This document shows positions 12,216-23,046 of a stretch of DNA of 35,644 nt, in pieces. Within the stretch, counting starts at the first letter, position 1. Each line of letters starts with the position of its first letter. Where the stretch lies: the NCBI GenBank assembly GCA_021399435.1, contig JAJTUP010000187.1, positions 1-35,644 of the forward strand. The letters are read 5' to 3'. Below the pieces are notes generated by a model. The model searched no databases. It worked only from the letters and a program-made list of their open reading frames with translations, and was not told the DNA's origin. Both the position numbers and the translations under genes were made by a program. The stretch is from Diaporthe sp. PMI_573. Lineage: Eukaryota; Ascomycota; Sordariomycetes; Diaporthales; Diaporthaceae.

Positions 12216-12726
12216 TGAAGGTTAGTGCCTTCAGCAGTGTGTGTGTTCGGCAGGGTCGCAGCAGGGTGCCTGGAGGCGAGTTGGGACGATTGAGAGTGGT
12301 TCGGACAACTTTGCATTGAATTTGAGTGGGCTTCTGTCAGCCCTCCTCACAGTCCCTCCGACAACCCTGGGCACGCGTGAGTTGGCTCTGGTGCAGGAAT
12401 GGCGAGGCCGGAAAATTCGGCCCTCAGACCCACTACCTTTGGCTTTAAATAGCCAGCCAACCCTAATCCTGACAGTAACCAAACTAAGTACAGATAAACT
12501 TCAAAAATCAGGCTATCTAACAAACTAAGTTACATGCTTTTTGGGCAAGAAATAAGGGTAATGCAGAGGTACGAAGTTAGGGTCTTAAAACAGCCCAAAA
12601 AATCGGCTCACGGCCACCAAACTTATCTGCCGGCGTGCACGCCCCATGGGCACTTAGAGAAAATCCAGTGCCAAGTCTAGGGTAACTCTCTGCGTGCAGC
12701 GCCCACACAAGCGTTTCCGTTTAACA
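12216..12726 (-). repeat. LTR-like repeat, right copy (inverted partner at 11135-11654)
   Basis: On the minus strand it runs from TGTTAAACGG at 12726 to ACCTTCA at 12216, a TG...CA repeat of 511 bp. It retains more G and C than the left copy. The telomere-like motif is present as AACCCTAATCCT at 12459-12470. Open frames on both strands here are mutual shadows. With its partner it could form a long hairpin with a loop of about 560 bp. Confidence 0.65.
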
Positions 12727-13127
12727 TATATCTAAATTAAATTATATTTAATTTTATAAGTTATTTCAACCTTAATAGGTTAAAAGTTTATTAATAGTAT
12801 TAATACAAATAGGCACAGCTTAATACTAAGACTTATAGTATAAAATAGTAGTATCTAATAAAATACTAGTGTATAGAAGTAGATTAAAAAGTTACTACTT
12901 AAAGCCTTGTATAGCAAATCTTACTGTTATTGTCAATAAGATATATTGTTTCTTATCCTTATAGATAAAGAATATAAATAGTCTATATTTAATCTTATTA
13001 TTTAATTTTAATTCTAAATCATATTATAGGTTGTATTAAAGACAACTTCTTTTTTTATAATCTTTTCTAATCTGTGTTCCTCATCTACATGTAAATAGTG
13101 CCGGCCTAGAGAGCAAGATTACCATGT
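12727..13127. other. AT-rich spacer downstream of gene A
   Basis: About 400 bp of strongly AT-rich sequence with no open frame, lying between the inverted repeat and the stop codon of gene A. The gene A transcript probably ends here, but no convincing polyadenylation signal could be singled out. Confidence 0.4.
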
Positions 13128-15292
13128 CTAGTCAACCTTTTTCCAGTCCACCTCCCCTCCCACCCAGTCAGCCTGGACCGGAGCTGTACTTTGCTCGGGT
13201 TCAAAGGGTGGGGCGGTTCGAGGGCGAAGGTTTTCCAGGTCTATCGGAGATGTACCTGGCGGGGCATTAGGCCGCGGGGCAATCTTGACCAGCTCGGTGT
13301 ACACAGCGTCGTGGGACACGATCGTCAGGTTCCTCGGAGTAATGCCTCGAGCGCTTCGGCGGAGGTCAGTGTAGACGGCAAAGACGACCGGCCTACCGGC
13401 TCTCTGGCCCGCAGCCACCATTGCAGCTGTTGCGTCGTCGCCCAGGCAGAGTTGGGCATCGGAGAGGAGGTCGACCAGGCTCAAGCTGCCAATGTCGAAC
13501 ATGGCAATGTTGTAAATGAAGGCAAGGACGAGCTGTTGTTCGACCACGGCCATGTCGCGGGCTCCCACGGGGCCCGGGCCGGCCGCAGGCAGCGAAAGCT
13601 TCTCGGCCCAGGCCGCCACTGAGCCCATCACCTGTCGCGCCTCCACTGCCTCGACCGCGTGCCTTGGTGGCCCTTGCGTCTCGTCGTCTGGGTTTCGGCA
13701 CGAGAAGTCTCGCACGCCGAGGAAAGCCGACCAGATGCCCCCGCTCTGAGCCATGATGTTGGCTGGGCCGCCCGGCTGGGCCGCATGTGGCAGCTCGTCC
13801 CGGTCCGCGAGGATGCACTGTGGATCGTGGGCGATGACCGCGGCGAGCCACACGAGGAGGTGTCGAGCCTGCGCCGAGAGCCCCAGGGGGGGATCCGCCG
13901 CGCCCGCGAGGAGGATCAGGGAATGGATGTTGGCCTCGTGGCGTGCCAGGTCAGAGACGAGGCGGCCCTTGCCTTTCGTGGGCCTCACGCCGAGGCCGCC
14001 CCCCGTCTGCACGACGATTCCCCAAAGCTCAAGACGCCTCATGCGCTCGTAAAGCACCGGAAGGTGCCTCGGGGCGATCAGGCATGGCACCTCCTCCAGG
14101 CTCTTGCCCGGGCAGATGCCCGCGAGCATGGTTACCAGGTGGAACATCTCGCCGGTGTGATGGGCTGGGAAGAGGACTGGCCGTTTATTGGGTCGATGCG
14201 TCTGCATGTCCCACAGACGATACCGGGCCACGCCGGCGACGCCATGCCCGATCTCGTGAAAGTACGCATCGCGCATATGCACGGAATCTGTCTCCCTGGT
14301 GACGGAGTGGCCGACCGTGTTGTCAAAGTCGGGCATCTCGGCAGTGCTGTCCTCGATGAGCAACTGCAGGCCCCTCACCCGCGGCATGATGCCGACCTCG
14401 CCGGTGACCCCGATGACCGTCAGGCCTGGCTCTCCGTCATCGCAGATGTCTCGGACCACTTTGGCCGGCGTGTGGTCGTGGATGAAGAAGGATCTCACCT
14501 TGGCAAACGTTACGGCCCCCACCAGCCTCCGGAAGCGCTCGCGGTTCATGAGCACAACAGCCTTGTAGGCCTCGTTGGCTCGCCCGTCCTCCTCGGCCTT
14601 CTGGAATTCATCCTGCAGAATACCCAGCGAGTTTGCCACCTGGGCCTCGTCGTAACCGGCGTCGTTGAGCCTGCAGCGTGGTGGATGGTGGTACGCCTGA
14701 CACCTAGGAATGGAGCCGGTCCTGGCATTGTAAAACACGACCTGCCAGCCTTTGTGCGACACGGCGAGACTCACAAGCCATGGTCGAAGAGGTGGTTGCC
14801 CGCTGTGTTGGGGAGAGGTTTTTGCTGCAGCACCATGAGCGAGAAGGTGCGCAAGGGCGATTTATCCCTAGGCTGCAGCTCGGTGAAGAGGGCGACGGCC
14901 ATGGCGGACACGTAGGACGAGGCGATCCCGACACCGAGGTCGACGACAATGACCAGGTCTCGCAGGGCCAGCGCCTTGGGGGCCAATTGCTCCTTCACCC
15001 ACTCCTGGCAGGACTTGACCAGCACGCGCTTGGCGGCTGGGCTGCTGCCTGAGACGAGTGGTGCCAGCGTCCTGTCAGCCTCGAGGTGGGACATGGCGAG
15101 TGCTGCGTCCCTCGCCGTCGGTAAGAGGTACACAGCTGCGACGCCATCCTCTGCGACCTCGAGCCACTGCTTAAGTGCTGTGAAAGACTTGTGGAAACGC
15201 GTCAGGCCCGTCTCGGCGCACCAGCAGTGGAACAGCTGCAGGCGTTTGTCGTCTGGGTTGATGGTCTTGAAGGTGTCGAGAAACTCGATCAT
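13128..15292 (-). CDS. Gene A: degenerate DEAH-helicase-like protein, two exons, about 697 aa
   Basis: Exon 1 is 15292-14775 and exon 2 probably 14703-13128. The first frame is interrupted at 14774 by GTGAGT, a good fungal donor. The acceptor CCTAG at 14705-14704 gives a 71-bp intron, restores frame and gives a spacing close to paralogue C. The start at 15292 (CAAAATG) is preferred to an upstream in-frame GTG. By eye the protein follows a DEAH-type helicase: ETGLTRFHKSF at about 26-36 where motif I (ETGSGKTTQ) belongs; AVYLLPTARDAALAM (Ia-like) near 53-67; VVDLGVGI at about 116-123 for the DEAH box; a motif V-like block near 267-290; YFHEIGHGVAG near 320 for QRxGRAGR; an HA2-like winged helix near 386-445; and VVFAVYTDL near 615 like the OB fold. 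The Walker lysine and DEAH acids are gone, so it probably lacks helicase activity. Existence of the gene is firm; the family is inferred. Confidence 0.7.
14704..14774 (-). other. Probable 71-bp intron of gene A
   Basis: The donor is GTGAGT (14774-14769) and the acceptor is CCTAG ending at 14704. Two other acceptors also keep frame, giving 53 or 104 bp. The 71-bp choice gives 38 residues between the motif III-like SLMVLQQ and the GYDEA block, against 39 at the matching place in gene C. No textbook branch point was found. Confidence 0.55.
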
Positions 15293-15487
15293 TTTGTCTC
15301 CAGCCACGATGGTGTAGATAAATGTCGTGTTGGTGTGTGTTTGTATTGATGGGAAAATGTCTTGGTGGCTAAGTGTTTTGAGTGTGTTGATAGAAAGTCT
15401 TGGTAGGTTAGTGGTGATGAGAAGTGTCTTGCTAGGGTAGTGTGAGGATGTGATGTGCTTGGAAAAACAAGGTGCTGGGGTAAATTT
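15293..15487 (-). promoter_or_regulatory. Upstream region of gene A
   Basis: About 195 bp of moderately GC-containing sequence separate the gene A start from the satellite array. No TATA or CCAAT box stands out. The abrupt change to satellite at about 15488 implies that the promoter is very short or extends into the satellite. Confidence 0.35.
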
Positions 15488-15995
15488 AGTGTTATGTCTA
15501 AATAAAGCCTATTTACTATCTATTTAGATATCTAAATAGTACTTAAAGAATTTTTATTTAGATATTTAATATTTATTATAAAATTAAAATCTTAAATAGA
15601 ATAGTTTTAGTAATATATCTAAATAGATATTATTTACTATCTATTTAGATATCTAAATAGTATTTAAAAGGATTTTATTTAGATATTTAATATTTATTAT
15701 AAAATTAAAAAACTAAATAGAGTAGTTTTAGTGATATGTCTAAATAAAGCTTATTTACTATCTATTTAGATATCTAAATAGTGCTTAAAGAATTTCTATT
15801 TAGATATTTAATATCTATAATAAAATTAAAATAATTAAAATAGTAAATTTAGATATATGTCTAAATAAAGCTTATTTACTATCTATTTAGATATTTAAAT
15901 AATGTTTAAAGAATTTTTATTTAGATATTTAATATTTATAATAAAATTAAAATAATTAAAATAATAAATTTAAATATATATCTAAATAAAAGTTA
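15488..15995. repeat. AT-rich satellite array 1, 121-bp unit
   Basis: Four units in register. The palindrome TATTTAGATATCTAAATA begins at 15521, 15642, 15763 and, with one mismatch, 15884: an exact 121-bp period. Each unit also has a TTTATTTAGATATTTAATA half-motif and an AAGCTT. The array is broken by the pogo insertion at 15996 and resumes at 18321. No coding capacity. Confidence 0.9.
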
Positions 15996-16072
15996 ACGTG
16001 GTTGGACAGTCAGCCGCGCAGGACACATGCCCGCGCACTTTTGCTAACTCCGCCAACTTTAGCCAGCCCTGG
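15996..16072 (+). repeat. Left terminal inverted repeat of the intact pogo element
   Basis: It is a perfect reverse complement of 18244-18320. After ACGTGGTT it holds two similar adjacent 17-mers, GGACAGTCAGCCGCGCA and GGACACATGCCCGCGCA, probable transposase binding sites. Confidence 0.9.
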
Positions 16073-16315
16073 TACCCACCTAGGGCAAAGGAATTAATGA
16101 AAGTTGGCACCAATTGGTGCCAACTGATTTAAATTCCTTATTTCTAATCAATTTAGTCAATTTGGAGGCATGGTGGGGTTGCAGTGCTAGTCTGAAAACT
16201 TAAAGTTTTGGTGAGCGGGTTTGTTTTTGGTGCGAATCGCGTCCCCATTTTTCGCGTCAGTCTCGCATCACTCTACCTACTTAAATATTCAACACGCTAG
16301 AAATCAACATCCACA

Positions 16316-17998
16316 ATGCCAATCTACTCGAAAGAAGATAAAATCAAACTATCACTTCAAGCAATCGAGAATTCTAAAAAAAACCAAAAGAAACCCTTGA
16401 GTAGACGTCAGGCTGCTCGGATCTTTCATATCCCTGAATCTACTCTACGTGACAGGATGAACAACCGACCCCGGCGTGAAGAATCACGCGTCGAGAAGCA
16501 TAAACTTGACCCAATTGAAGAGCAAACACTTGTTCAATATATCATTGAGCAAGATGCACGAGGATTCCCAATGCGACTTTCTGGTGTGGAAGATATGGCC
16601 AACCTCCTGCTGGCGTCGCGTGATGGCAAGCCTGTTGGCACCAGATGGGCACGACGCTTTGTGGATGCACAACCAAGCTTGAAAACAAGATTCTCTCGGC
16701 CTTACGACTACCAGAGGGCCCTCTGCGAAGATCCTGAGGTCATTGGAAACTGGTTCCGACTACTTCGCAACATGATGGCCAAGTATGGGATCACAGATGA
16801 CGATCTCTACAACTTCGACGAAACTGGCTTCATGATGGGCCAGATAACCTCAACCCTGGTTGTTACACGCTCTGATCGGCATGGAAAGGCTAAATCTATA
16901 CAGCCTGGAAACCGTGAATGGGCAACAGCTATTGAATGCATCAATGCAAAGGGCTGGTGTATCCCGCCATTCGTCATTGTCCAAGGCGCCTACCACCTTG
17001 CAAACTGGACCACAGAGTCGGGTTTTCCTGCCGATTGGGTAATCAAGCCTACTCCAAATGGATGGACGGATAACAAGACTGGTCTAGAATGGATTCAGCA
17101 CTTTAATAAGCATACAATTAAGCGAACAATGGGCAAATACCGGATGCTCATCCTGGATGGACACGAGAGCCATGTATCAGCAGAGTTCGAACAGTACTGC
17201 AAGGAAAACAACATTATCCCTATTAGCATGCCACCACATTCATCTCATCTACTCCAGCCATTGGATGTTGCATTATTTTCGCTATTGAAGCGTGCATACG
17301 GCGATGAGATCAACCTCTTCATCCGGGCCTCCATCAACCACATCACCAAGTCCGAGTTCTTCATTGCGTTTAAGGCAGCCCACGACAAGGTCTTTACGGA
17401 AGAAAACATGAAAGCTGGGTTCAGAGGGGCTGGAATTTCTCCATGGGACCCAGATTCTGTCATTTCCAAGCTGGATGTCCGCCTACAAACTCCAGTACAA
17501 TCCCTCCCTGTGTCACCATCGAAATGGGAATCACAAACACCTTCCAATGCCCACCAGACTGTCCAGCAATCAAGTTTTATCAAGGGCAAGATCTCAGCCC
17601 ATCAGGGCAGCTCCCCTACACCAATTATCCAGGCAATTGAGAAGTTTACAAAGGGTGCACAAGCAATGGCGCATCAGATTACTCTTTTGAATGATCGGGT
17701 CCGTACCCTTGAGAAGGCTAATATTGGGCTCGCCAAGCGCCGGAGGGCCAAAAGAAGTCGGGTCCAGCTTGGAGGGGCACTTAGTATTGAGGAATCTCAG
17801 GTGATAATTGAAGAAAAACAAAAGGGGAAGCGGCCGGCTGGTGAAATGGCTGGTGGTGCTGAGGAGGCGGACCGCGGCGGACCGAGCAAACGACGATGTG
17901 GCAACTGCGGCGAGACTGGGCATAACGCAAGAACTTGTGAGAAAGATGCAGAAGAGTCTAGTCAGTCAGATTCAGAGTGTATAATAGTACATTCTTAA
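16316..17998 (+). CDS. pogo-type DDE transposase with C-terminal zinc knuckle (560 aa)
   Basis: The enzyme would cut and rejoin the element ends at TA sites in the nucleus. Residues about 5-60 form a helix-turn-helix of the Psq/pogo kind (RRQAARIFHIPESTLRDRM), and about 60-130 a CENP-B-type second DNA-binding part (GTRWARRFVDAQPSL). The DDE_1 catalytic core has D168 in NFDETG, D281 in LILDGHESH and D317 in HLLQPLDVALF, giving DD35D, within the pogo range. Near the C-terminus a Lys/Arg-rich segment (470-485) and a CX2CX4HX4C zinc knuckle, CGNCGETGHNARTC at 528-541, follow; this addition is often seen in fungal relatives. The start has a good context (CACAATGCC), no intron is needed, and all catalytic residues are present, so it may be active and could act on related ends nearby. 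Confidence 0.95.
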   Translation: MPIYSKEDKIKLSLQAIENSKKNQKKPLSRRQAARIFHIPESTLRDRMNNRPRREESRVEKHKLDPIEEQTLVQYIIEQDARGFPMRLSGVEDMANLLLASRDGKPVGTRWARRFVDAQPSLKTRFSRPYDYQRALCEDPEVIGNWFRLLRNMMAKYGITDDDLYNFDETGFMMGQITSTLVVTRSDRHGKAKSIQPGNREWATAIECINAKGWCIPPFVIVQGAYHLANWTTESGFPADWVIKPTPNGWTDNKTGLEWIQHFNKHTIKRTMGKYRMLILDGHESHVSAEFEQYCKENNIIPISMPPHSSHLLQPLDVALFSLLKRAYGDEINLFIRASINHITKSEFFIAFKAAHDKVFTEENMKAGFRGAGISPWDPDSVISKLDVRLQTPVQSLPVSPSKWESQTPSNAHQTVQQSSFIKGKISAHQGSSPTPIIQAIEKFTKGAQAMAHQITLLNDRVRTLEKANIGLAKRRRAKRSRVQLGGALSIEESQVIIEEKQKGKRPAGEMAGGAEEADRGGPSKRRCGNCGETGHNARTCEKDAEESSQSDSECIIVHS

Positions 17999-18243
17999 GC
18001 GGACCGCGTCGGACCGCCAAAATAGTTGATTTGGCTGGTGTAGATTGAGGTTGATTCTGCATGGTTGAAATGCTCCATTTTGGTGGGGAAGCCGATTTTC
18101 CCACCAAAAGTCGGCCACTTTAGACTGGCACTGCAGCCACGCTAACGTCTCTAAATTGACTAAGTCGATTGAAATTGAGCAATTGAGACCAGTTGGCACC
18201 AATTGGTGCCAACTTTTATTGATTCTATTGCACTAGGTGGGTG

Positions 18244-18320
18244 CCAGGGCTGGCTAAAGTTGGCGGAGTTAGCAAAAGTGCGCGGGCATGTGTCCTGCGC
18301 GGCTGACTGTCCAACCACGT
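18244..18320 (-). repeat. Right terminal inverted repeat of the intact pogo element
   Basis: 77 bp, perfect reverse complement of 15996-16072, followed by TA at 18321-18322. Confidence 0.9.
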
Positions 18321-18462
18321 TATTTATTACCTATTTAGATGTTTAATATTTATAATAAAATTAAAATAGTTAAAATAGTAAGTTTAGATATATATTTAAA
18401 TAAAAGTTATTTACTATCTACTTAGATATCTAAATAAATATTATAAAACTTTTATTAAGATA
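18321..18462. repeat. Satellite fragment between two pogo elements
   Basis: It contains about one unit of the satellite seen at 15488-15995, with a one-mismatch form of the central palindrome at about 18419-18436. It shows that both transposons inserted into the same array about 140 bp apart. Confidence 0.8.
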
Positions 18463-20788
18463 ACGTAGTTGGACAGTGAGTGGCGGATGACAGTAAGTAG
18501 CGGATTTTTCATATAACTACTAACTTTAGCCAACCCTAGCACCCACCCAGGGCAGAGAAATGAATACAAATTAGCACTAATTAGTACCAACTGTTCCTAA
18601 TTGCCTATTTTCAATTGATTTGGTTAATTTGGAGTTGTGATGGGGTTGTAGTGCTAGTCTGAAAGTTTAAAGTTTTGGTAGGTAGGTTTGTTTTTAGTGT
18701 AGATCACGTCCCCGTTTTTCACGTTAGTCTCATATCATTCTACCTACTTAAATATTTAACACGTTAGAAATCAATAACTATAAATGTATCCTTTATTTAA
18801 AGAAGGGAAAATCCTTCTTGCTGTTCAGGCTATTTAGAACTCTAAGAAAAATTATGTTAAACTACTACCTATAACTCAAGCTGCTAAGATCTTTAATGTT
18901 CCCGAAACAACACTATGCTGTAGGATGAATAAACAACACTCTCGTGTAGAATCACGCGTCGATACCTATAAACTCGATCTAGTTAAAGAGCAAACGCTTA
19001 TCTGATATATTATTGAGCAAGATGAACGAGGATTTCTAATGTAGCTTTCTGGTGTGGAAGATATGGCTAACCTCCTGCTAGTATCGCGTGATGGTAAGCT
19101 GGTTGGTACTAAATGGGCACGATACTTTGTAGATGTATAACTAAGCCTGAAAACAAGGTTTAATCAGCCTTATGATTACTAGAGGGCCCTTTGTGAAGAT
19201 CTAGAGGTTATTGGGAACTAGTTCTGCCTACTCTATAACATGATAGCTAAGTATGGTATTATAGATAATAACCTGTATAACTTTGACGAGACCGGCTTTA
19301 TGATAGGTATAATAACTATGTTAATAGTTGTTATATGTTCTGATTAATATAGAAAGGCTAAATCTATATAGCCTGGAAACTAGGAATGGGTAATAGTTAT
19401 TGAATGTATTAATGTAAAGGGCTGGTGTATTCTGCTGTTTGTTATTATGTAAGGTACCTACTACCTTGCTAACTGGATAATAGAGTCAGGCTTCCTACTA
19501 AGCTGGATAATTAAGCCTACTCTAAATAGGTGGATAGATAACGAGACTAGTCTTGAATGGATTTGGTACTTTGATAAGTATATAAAGTAATGGATAAAGG
19601 GTATATACTAGATGCTTATCCTTGATGGCTATGAGAGCTATATGTTAGTGGAGTTTGAGTAGTACTGTAAAGAGTATAGTATTATCCCTATCAGTATGCC
19701 ACTGTATTCTTCTTATCTGCTCTAGCTATTAGATGTTGGATTATTCTTGCTATTAAAGTATATATATAGTGATGAGATTAATCTCTTTATCCGGGCCTTT
19801 ATTAACTATATTACTAAGTCTAAGTTCTTTCTTGGGTTTAAAGTAGCCCATAATAAGATCTTTATGGAGGAAAACATGAAATCTGGGTTTAGAGGAGCTG
19901 GGATTTCTTTATGGGACCTAGACTCTGTTATCTCTAAGCTGGATGTCTGCCTACAAACTCTAGTATAGTCCCTTCCTGTGTTACCATCTAAATAGGAATT
20001 ACAAATACCCTCTAATGCCTACTAGACTATCTAGTAATCAAGTTTTATTAAGGGTAAGATCTCTAACCATTAGGGTAGCTCCCCTATACTAATTATAGAG
20101 GCTGTCGACAGGATGGTAAAGGGAGTACAAGCAATGGTATACTTAATTATACTTATAAGCTAGCAGATCTGGATACTTTAAGAGGCTAATATAGTACTTG
20201 CTAAATACTAGAGGGCTAAAAGAAGTCGGGTCTAGCTTAGAGGAGTACTTAGTATTAAGGATTCTTAGGTGATAATTGAAGAAAAATAAAAGGGGAAGTG
20301 GCTAGCTAGTGAAATGGCTAAGGGTGCTGAGGAGGTGGTCTGTGGCAGACTAAGTAAATAATAATGTAGTAACTGTGGTAATACTAGGTATTATATAATA
20401 ACTTGTAAGAAAGATATAGAAAGGTCTAGTCATTTAGATTCTAAGTAAATAATAGCTCTTTTTTAAGTAGTCTATAACGGACTGCTTAAATAGTTGGTTT
20501 GGGTAGTGTAGATTGAGGTTGATTCTGCATGGTTGAAATGCTCCATTTTGGTGGGGAAGCTGATTTTCCTACCAAAAGTCATCTACTTTAGACTGGTACT
20601 ATAGCTACGCTAACCACTCCAAATTGACCAAATCAATTGAAAATAGGTAATTAGGAATAGTTGGTACTAATTAGTGCTAATTTGTATTCATTTCTCTGCC
20701 CTGGGTAGGTACTGGGGTTGGCTAAAGTTGGCAGTTGTATGAAAAATCCGCCACTCACTGTCATCCACCACTTACTATCTAACCACGT
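18463..20788 (+). mobile_element. RIP-decayed pogo relative, second copy (2326 bp)
   Basis: Flanked by TA at 18461-18462 and 20789-20790. The ends are ACGTAGTTGG on the left and, reversed, ACGTGGTTAG on the right. Length and internal order match the intact copy within one base, but the terminal repeats have a different core built on a duplicated 17-mer of the type CAGTGAGTGGCGGATGA. Many CA-to-TA and TG-to-TA differences are visible against the intact copy. Confidence 0.88.
18784..20466 (+). pseudogene. Transposase pseudogene of the decayed pogo copy
   Basis: Collinear with the intact 560-codon transposase from ATG (18784) to TAA (20464-20466). Numerous TAG, TAA and TGA codons arose at Gln, Trp and Arg positions, and Cys of the zinc knuckle are changed. 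The longest open remnant, 19747-19968, matches residues about 325-395 of the intact protein. It cannot make a transposase, but its ends might still be mobilised in trans if recognised. Confidence 0.9.
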
Positions 20789-22160
20789 TATTAGATAAAT
20801 ATATTAAAATTTTATTTTATAAAATGGATATATTTAACTATATATTTAAATAAAATATAATTAGTATATATTAAGATATCTAAATAAAATTAAAATACTA
20901 AATAAAATAATTTCAGCTATATATTTAAATAAAACTTATTTATTATCTATTTAGATAACTAAATAAATACTAAAAAATTTTTACTTAAATATTTAAATAT
21001 CTATAATAAATTATTTAAGTAATATATTTAAGTAAAATATATTTAATATCTATTTAGACATCTTAATTATATTTAAAAACTTTTTATTTAGATATTTACT
21101 ATTTATAATAAAATTAAAATAATTAAATAAGTACTTTTAACTAATGTCTAAATAGAATATATTTTATATCTATTTAGATATCTAAATAGTGCTTAATATG
21201 TTTTTATTTAGATATTAAATAAATATATTAGATTTTAATTTTATTTAATATATAGATTTAGCTACATATCTAAATAAAGGTTATTTACTACCTATTTAGA
21301 CGTCTAAATACATATTAAGAGAGTATTATTTAGATATTCAATATCTATAATAAAGTTAAAATACTAAACCAAGTAGTTTTAGCTATATATCTAAATAAAG
21401 GATATTTATTACTTATTTAGACATCTAAATAGATACTAAGAGAATTTTATTTTAATATTTAACATTTATAATAAAGTTAATAATTATATAACTAAATAAA
21501 GATAATATATCTAAAATCTCTTAAAAAAGTAAAATAAGCTTTACTAAGGATATATCTAAATAGAATATATATAGTATCTATTTAAATATCTAAATATATA
21601 ATAATATAATACTATTTAGATATTAAATAGAAGTCTCTTAAAAAAAAAATAAGCTTTATTAAAACTATATCTAAATAGAATATATATAATATCTATTTAG
21701 ATACCTAAATAGATAGTAAAACAATTTTATTTACATTTTTAATAATAATATAAAATTTATATATTAAAATAAATTAATTTAACTCTATATGTAAATAGAA
21801 TATATTTAGTACTTATTTAGATATCTAAATAGATAGTAAAGAAATTCTATTTAAATATTAAATAAAAGTTTTTTAAAAAAATTAAAATAAGCTTTACTAA
21901 AGATATATCTAAATAGAATATATTTAGTACCTATTTAGATACCTAAATATATATAAAAAAGGTTTTATTTAGATACTAAATAGAAATTACTTAAAAAAGT
22001 AAAATAAGTTTTATTAAAGATATCTCTAAATAGAATATATATAGTACCTATTTAGATATCTAAATAGATATTAAAAGAATTTTATTTAGATATTAAATAG
22101 AAATCTCTTAAAAAAGATAAAATAAGCTTTACTAAAAATATATCTAAATAGAATATATAT
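20789..22160. repeat. AT-rich satellite array 2 (diverged units)
   Basis: About 1.37 kb of units related to array 1, with the palindromic core repeated roughly every 105-120 bp, for example perfect at 21171-21188. The later units carry 'aaataagctttactaaagatatatctaaatag'-type spacers. Units are more diverged than in array 1. No open frame. Confidence 0.85.
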
Positions 22161-22788
22161 GGACTATTTGTATTCTTTGAGTTCCTCTACTAAGCTGGAA
22201 CGGCAATGAGTGTCCTATAAGGACAAGGAACAATGTGTCTTATCGACGATAACAGTGAGATTCGCTATGCAAGGCTTTAAACAGTGACTTTCCAATCTAC
22301 TTCTGCACACCAGTGCTCTGTTAGATGCCACTACTTCGCACTATAAGTCTTAGTGTTGAGCCGTGCCTAGTCTCCGCCGCTATTCGCGCCGGCGCTGTTG
22401 ACAAGCTCTCAACCCGTCAAGGTCGAAGCTATCGCGAGACACGAGCTCAACCTAGTCAGACGCCGTCAAGCACCGTCAAACACCGTCAAAGTGCCTTCGC
22501 CATGTGACTCAGGCCTTCGAACATAACTTGCCCGAAATGGACCATAAAAGCCGCCCTGTCCCAGACTGCACACTCGCACGACATACGCACAGGATCCGGA
22601 TCGGTTCTGCACAGACTTGTCCCTCAAGATCATTCGAAAACAATCATTCGGCCTGTCGCGATTGCTACCACGAAACCAACACCACAATACAAGTCGACCC
22701 AGTGCACGCGTCTGAGATCCAGGTAAGTCAACCACGCTCCACTGTGTGGATACATGTTCTGACAGCCTTGCCAGAAACAGCCACAAAA
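22161..22788 (+). promoter_or_regulatory. Upstream region and 5' leader of gene B
   Basis: Balanced-composition sequence begins sharply where the satellite ends. It contains GTCCT-ATA-AGGAC, a short hairpin near 22212-22224, a TATAAG near 22341, and three consecutive 10-bp repeats of CACCGTCAAA type at 22461-22490. An intron with GTAAGT at 22723, a CTGAC branch near 22759 and an ACAG acceptor at 22780 probably interrupts the leader. An open frame crosses this region without an ATG before 22537 and is treated as non-coding. Confidence 0.45.
22723..22780 (+). other. Probable 58-bp intron in the leader of gene B
   Basis: Consensus donor GTAAGT, branch-like CTGAC at 22759-22763 and acceptor ACAG ending at 22780 (an alternative is CCAG ending at 22774). 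Splicing would place the 22537 and 22789 ATGs in different frames, supporting 22789 as the true start. Confidence 0.55.
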
Positions 22789-23046
22789 ATGGACTTTGAC
22801 TACAACGAGCAAGTCTACCGCAAGGCAAGGGCAGCTCTTGCATCAGAGTACCCCAACGAGAACCAATCAACAATGTCGACAAGAATAGGCGTGTTCATCA
22901 GTACACTGAGAACCCACGAGATCTATTCTGAACAGACCGAGGAGCTTCTGGCTATCAAATCAAGGATTGATAACAAAAAGCCAATCAAGAAAAAGGAGTG
23001 GAACAATATAAGCAGATGGCTTGACAAGGTCTATCAAGACAACTAA
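22789..23046 (+). CDS. Gene B: small charged hypothetical protein (85 aa)
   Basis: The frame starts at ATG 22789 in a good context (CACAAAAATGG), eight bases after the proposed leader intron. The product is hydrophilic and probably helical, with no signal peptide or membrane segment. Lys and Arg cluster near residues 57-69 (KSRIDNKKPIKKKEW). An in-frame extension to ATG 22537 would add 84 residues of poor, unstructured composition and would read through the intron. A possible polyadenylation signal, AATAAA, lies near 23099. The gene is alone in a 1-kb island with satellite on both sides and shows no RIP. I do not recognise the family. Small proteins in such settings include effectors and meiotic drivers, but nothing here shows either. 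Confidence 0.55.
   Translation: MDFDYNEQVYRKARAALASEYPNENQSTMSTRIGVFISTLRTHEIYSEQTEELLAIKSRIDNKKPIKKKEWNNISRWLDKVYQDN

Larger units (their letters stand above)
15996..18320 (+). mobile_element. Intact pogo/Fot-type DNA transposon (2325 bp)
   Basis: Bounded by TA duplications (15994-15995 and 18321-18322) and 77-bp perfect terminal inverted repeats (15996-16072 and 18244-18320). Weaker terminal similarity extends to about 130 bp and includes a perfect 22-bp palindrome beginning GTTGGCACC at 16103-16124 and 18192-18213. One uninterrupted transposase gene lies inside. Perfect repeats, an open transposase and no RIP indicate recent insertion, into satellite array 1. Confidence 0.93.

Noticed and set aside
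12231..12528. Overlapping frames of 83 and 95 codons on opposite strands
   Set aside because: They lie inside the LTR-like repeat, and the matching left arm does not preserve either frame.
13659..14915. 418-codon plus-strand open frame opposite gene A
   Set aside because: It is antisense to a gene with recognisable block order, has no coherent domain, and GC-rich codons readily leave the opposite strand open.
15488..22160. Regular repeats considered as a CRISPR array
   Set aside because: Spacers are themselves repeated and AT-rich, units are 118-121 bp, and the setting is a fungal genome; it is satellite DNA.
22537..22788. N-terminal extension of gene B from ATG 22537
   Set aside because: It would translate through a consensus intron, and splicing puts this frame out of register with the 85-residue protein.
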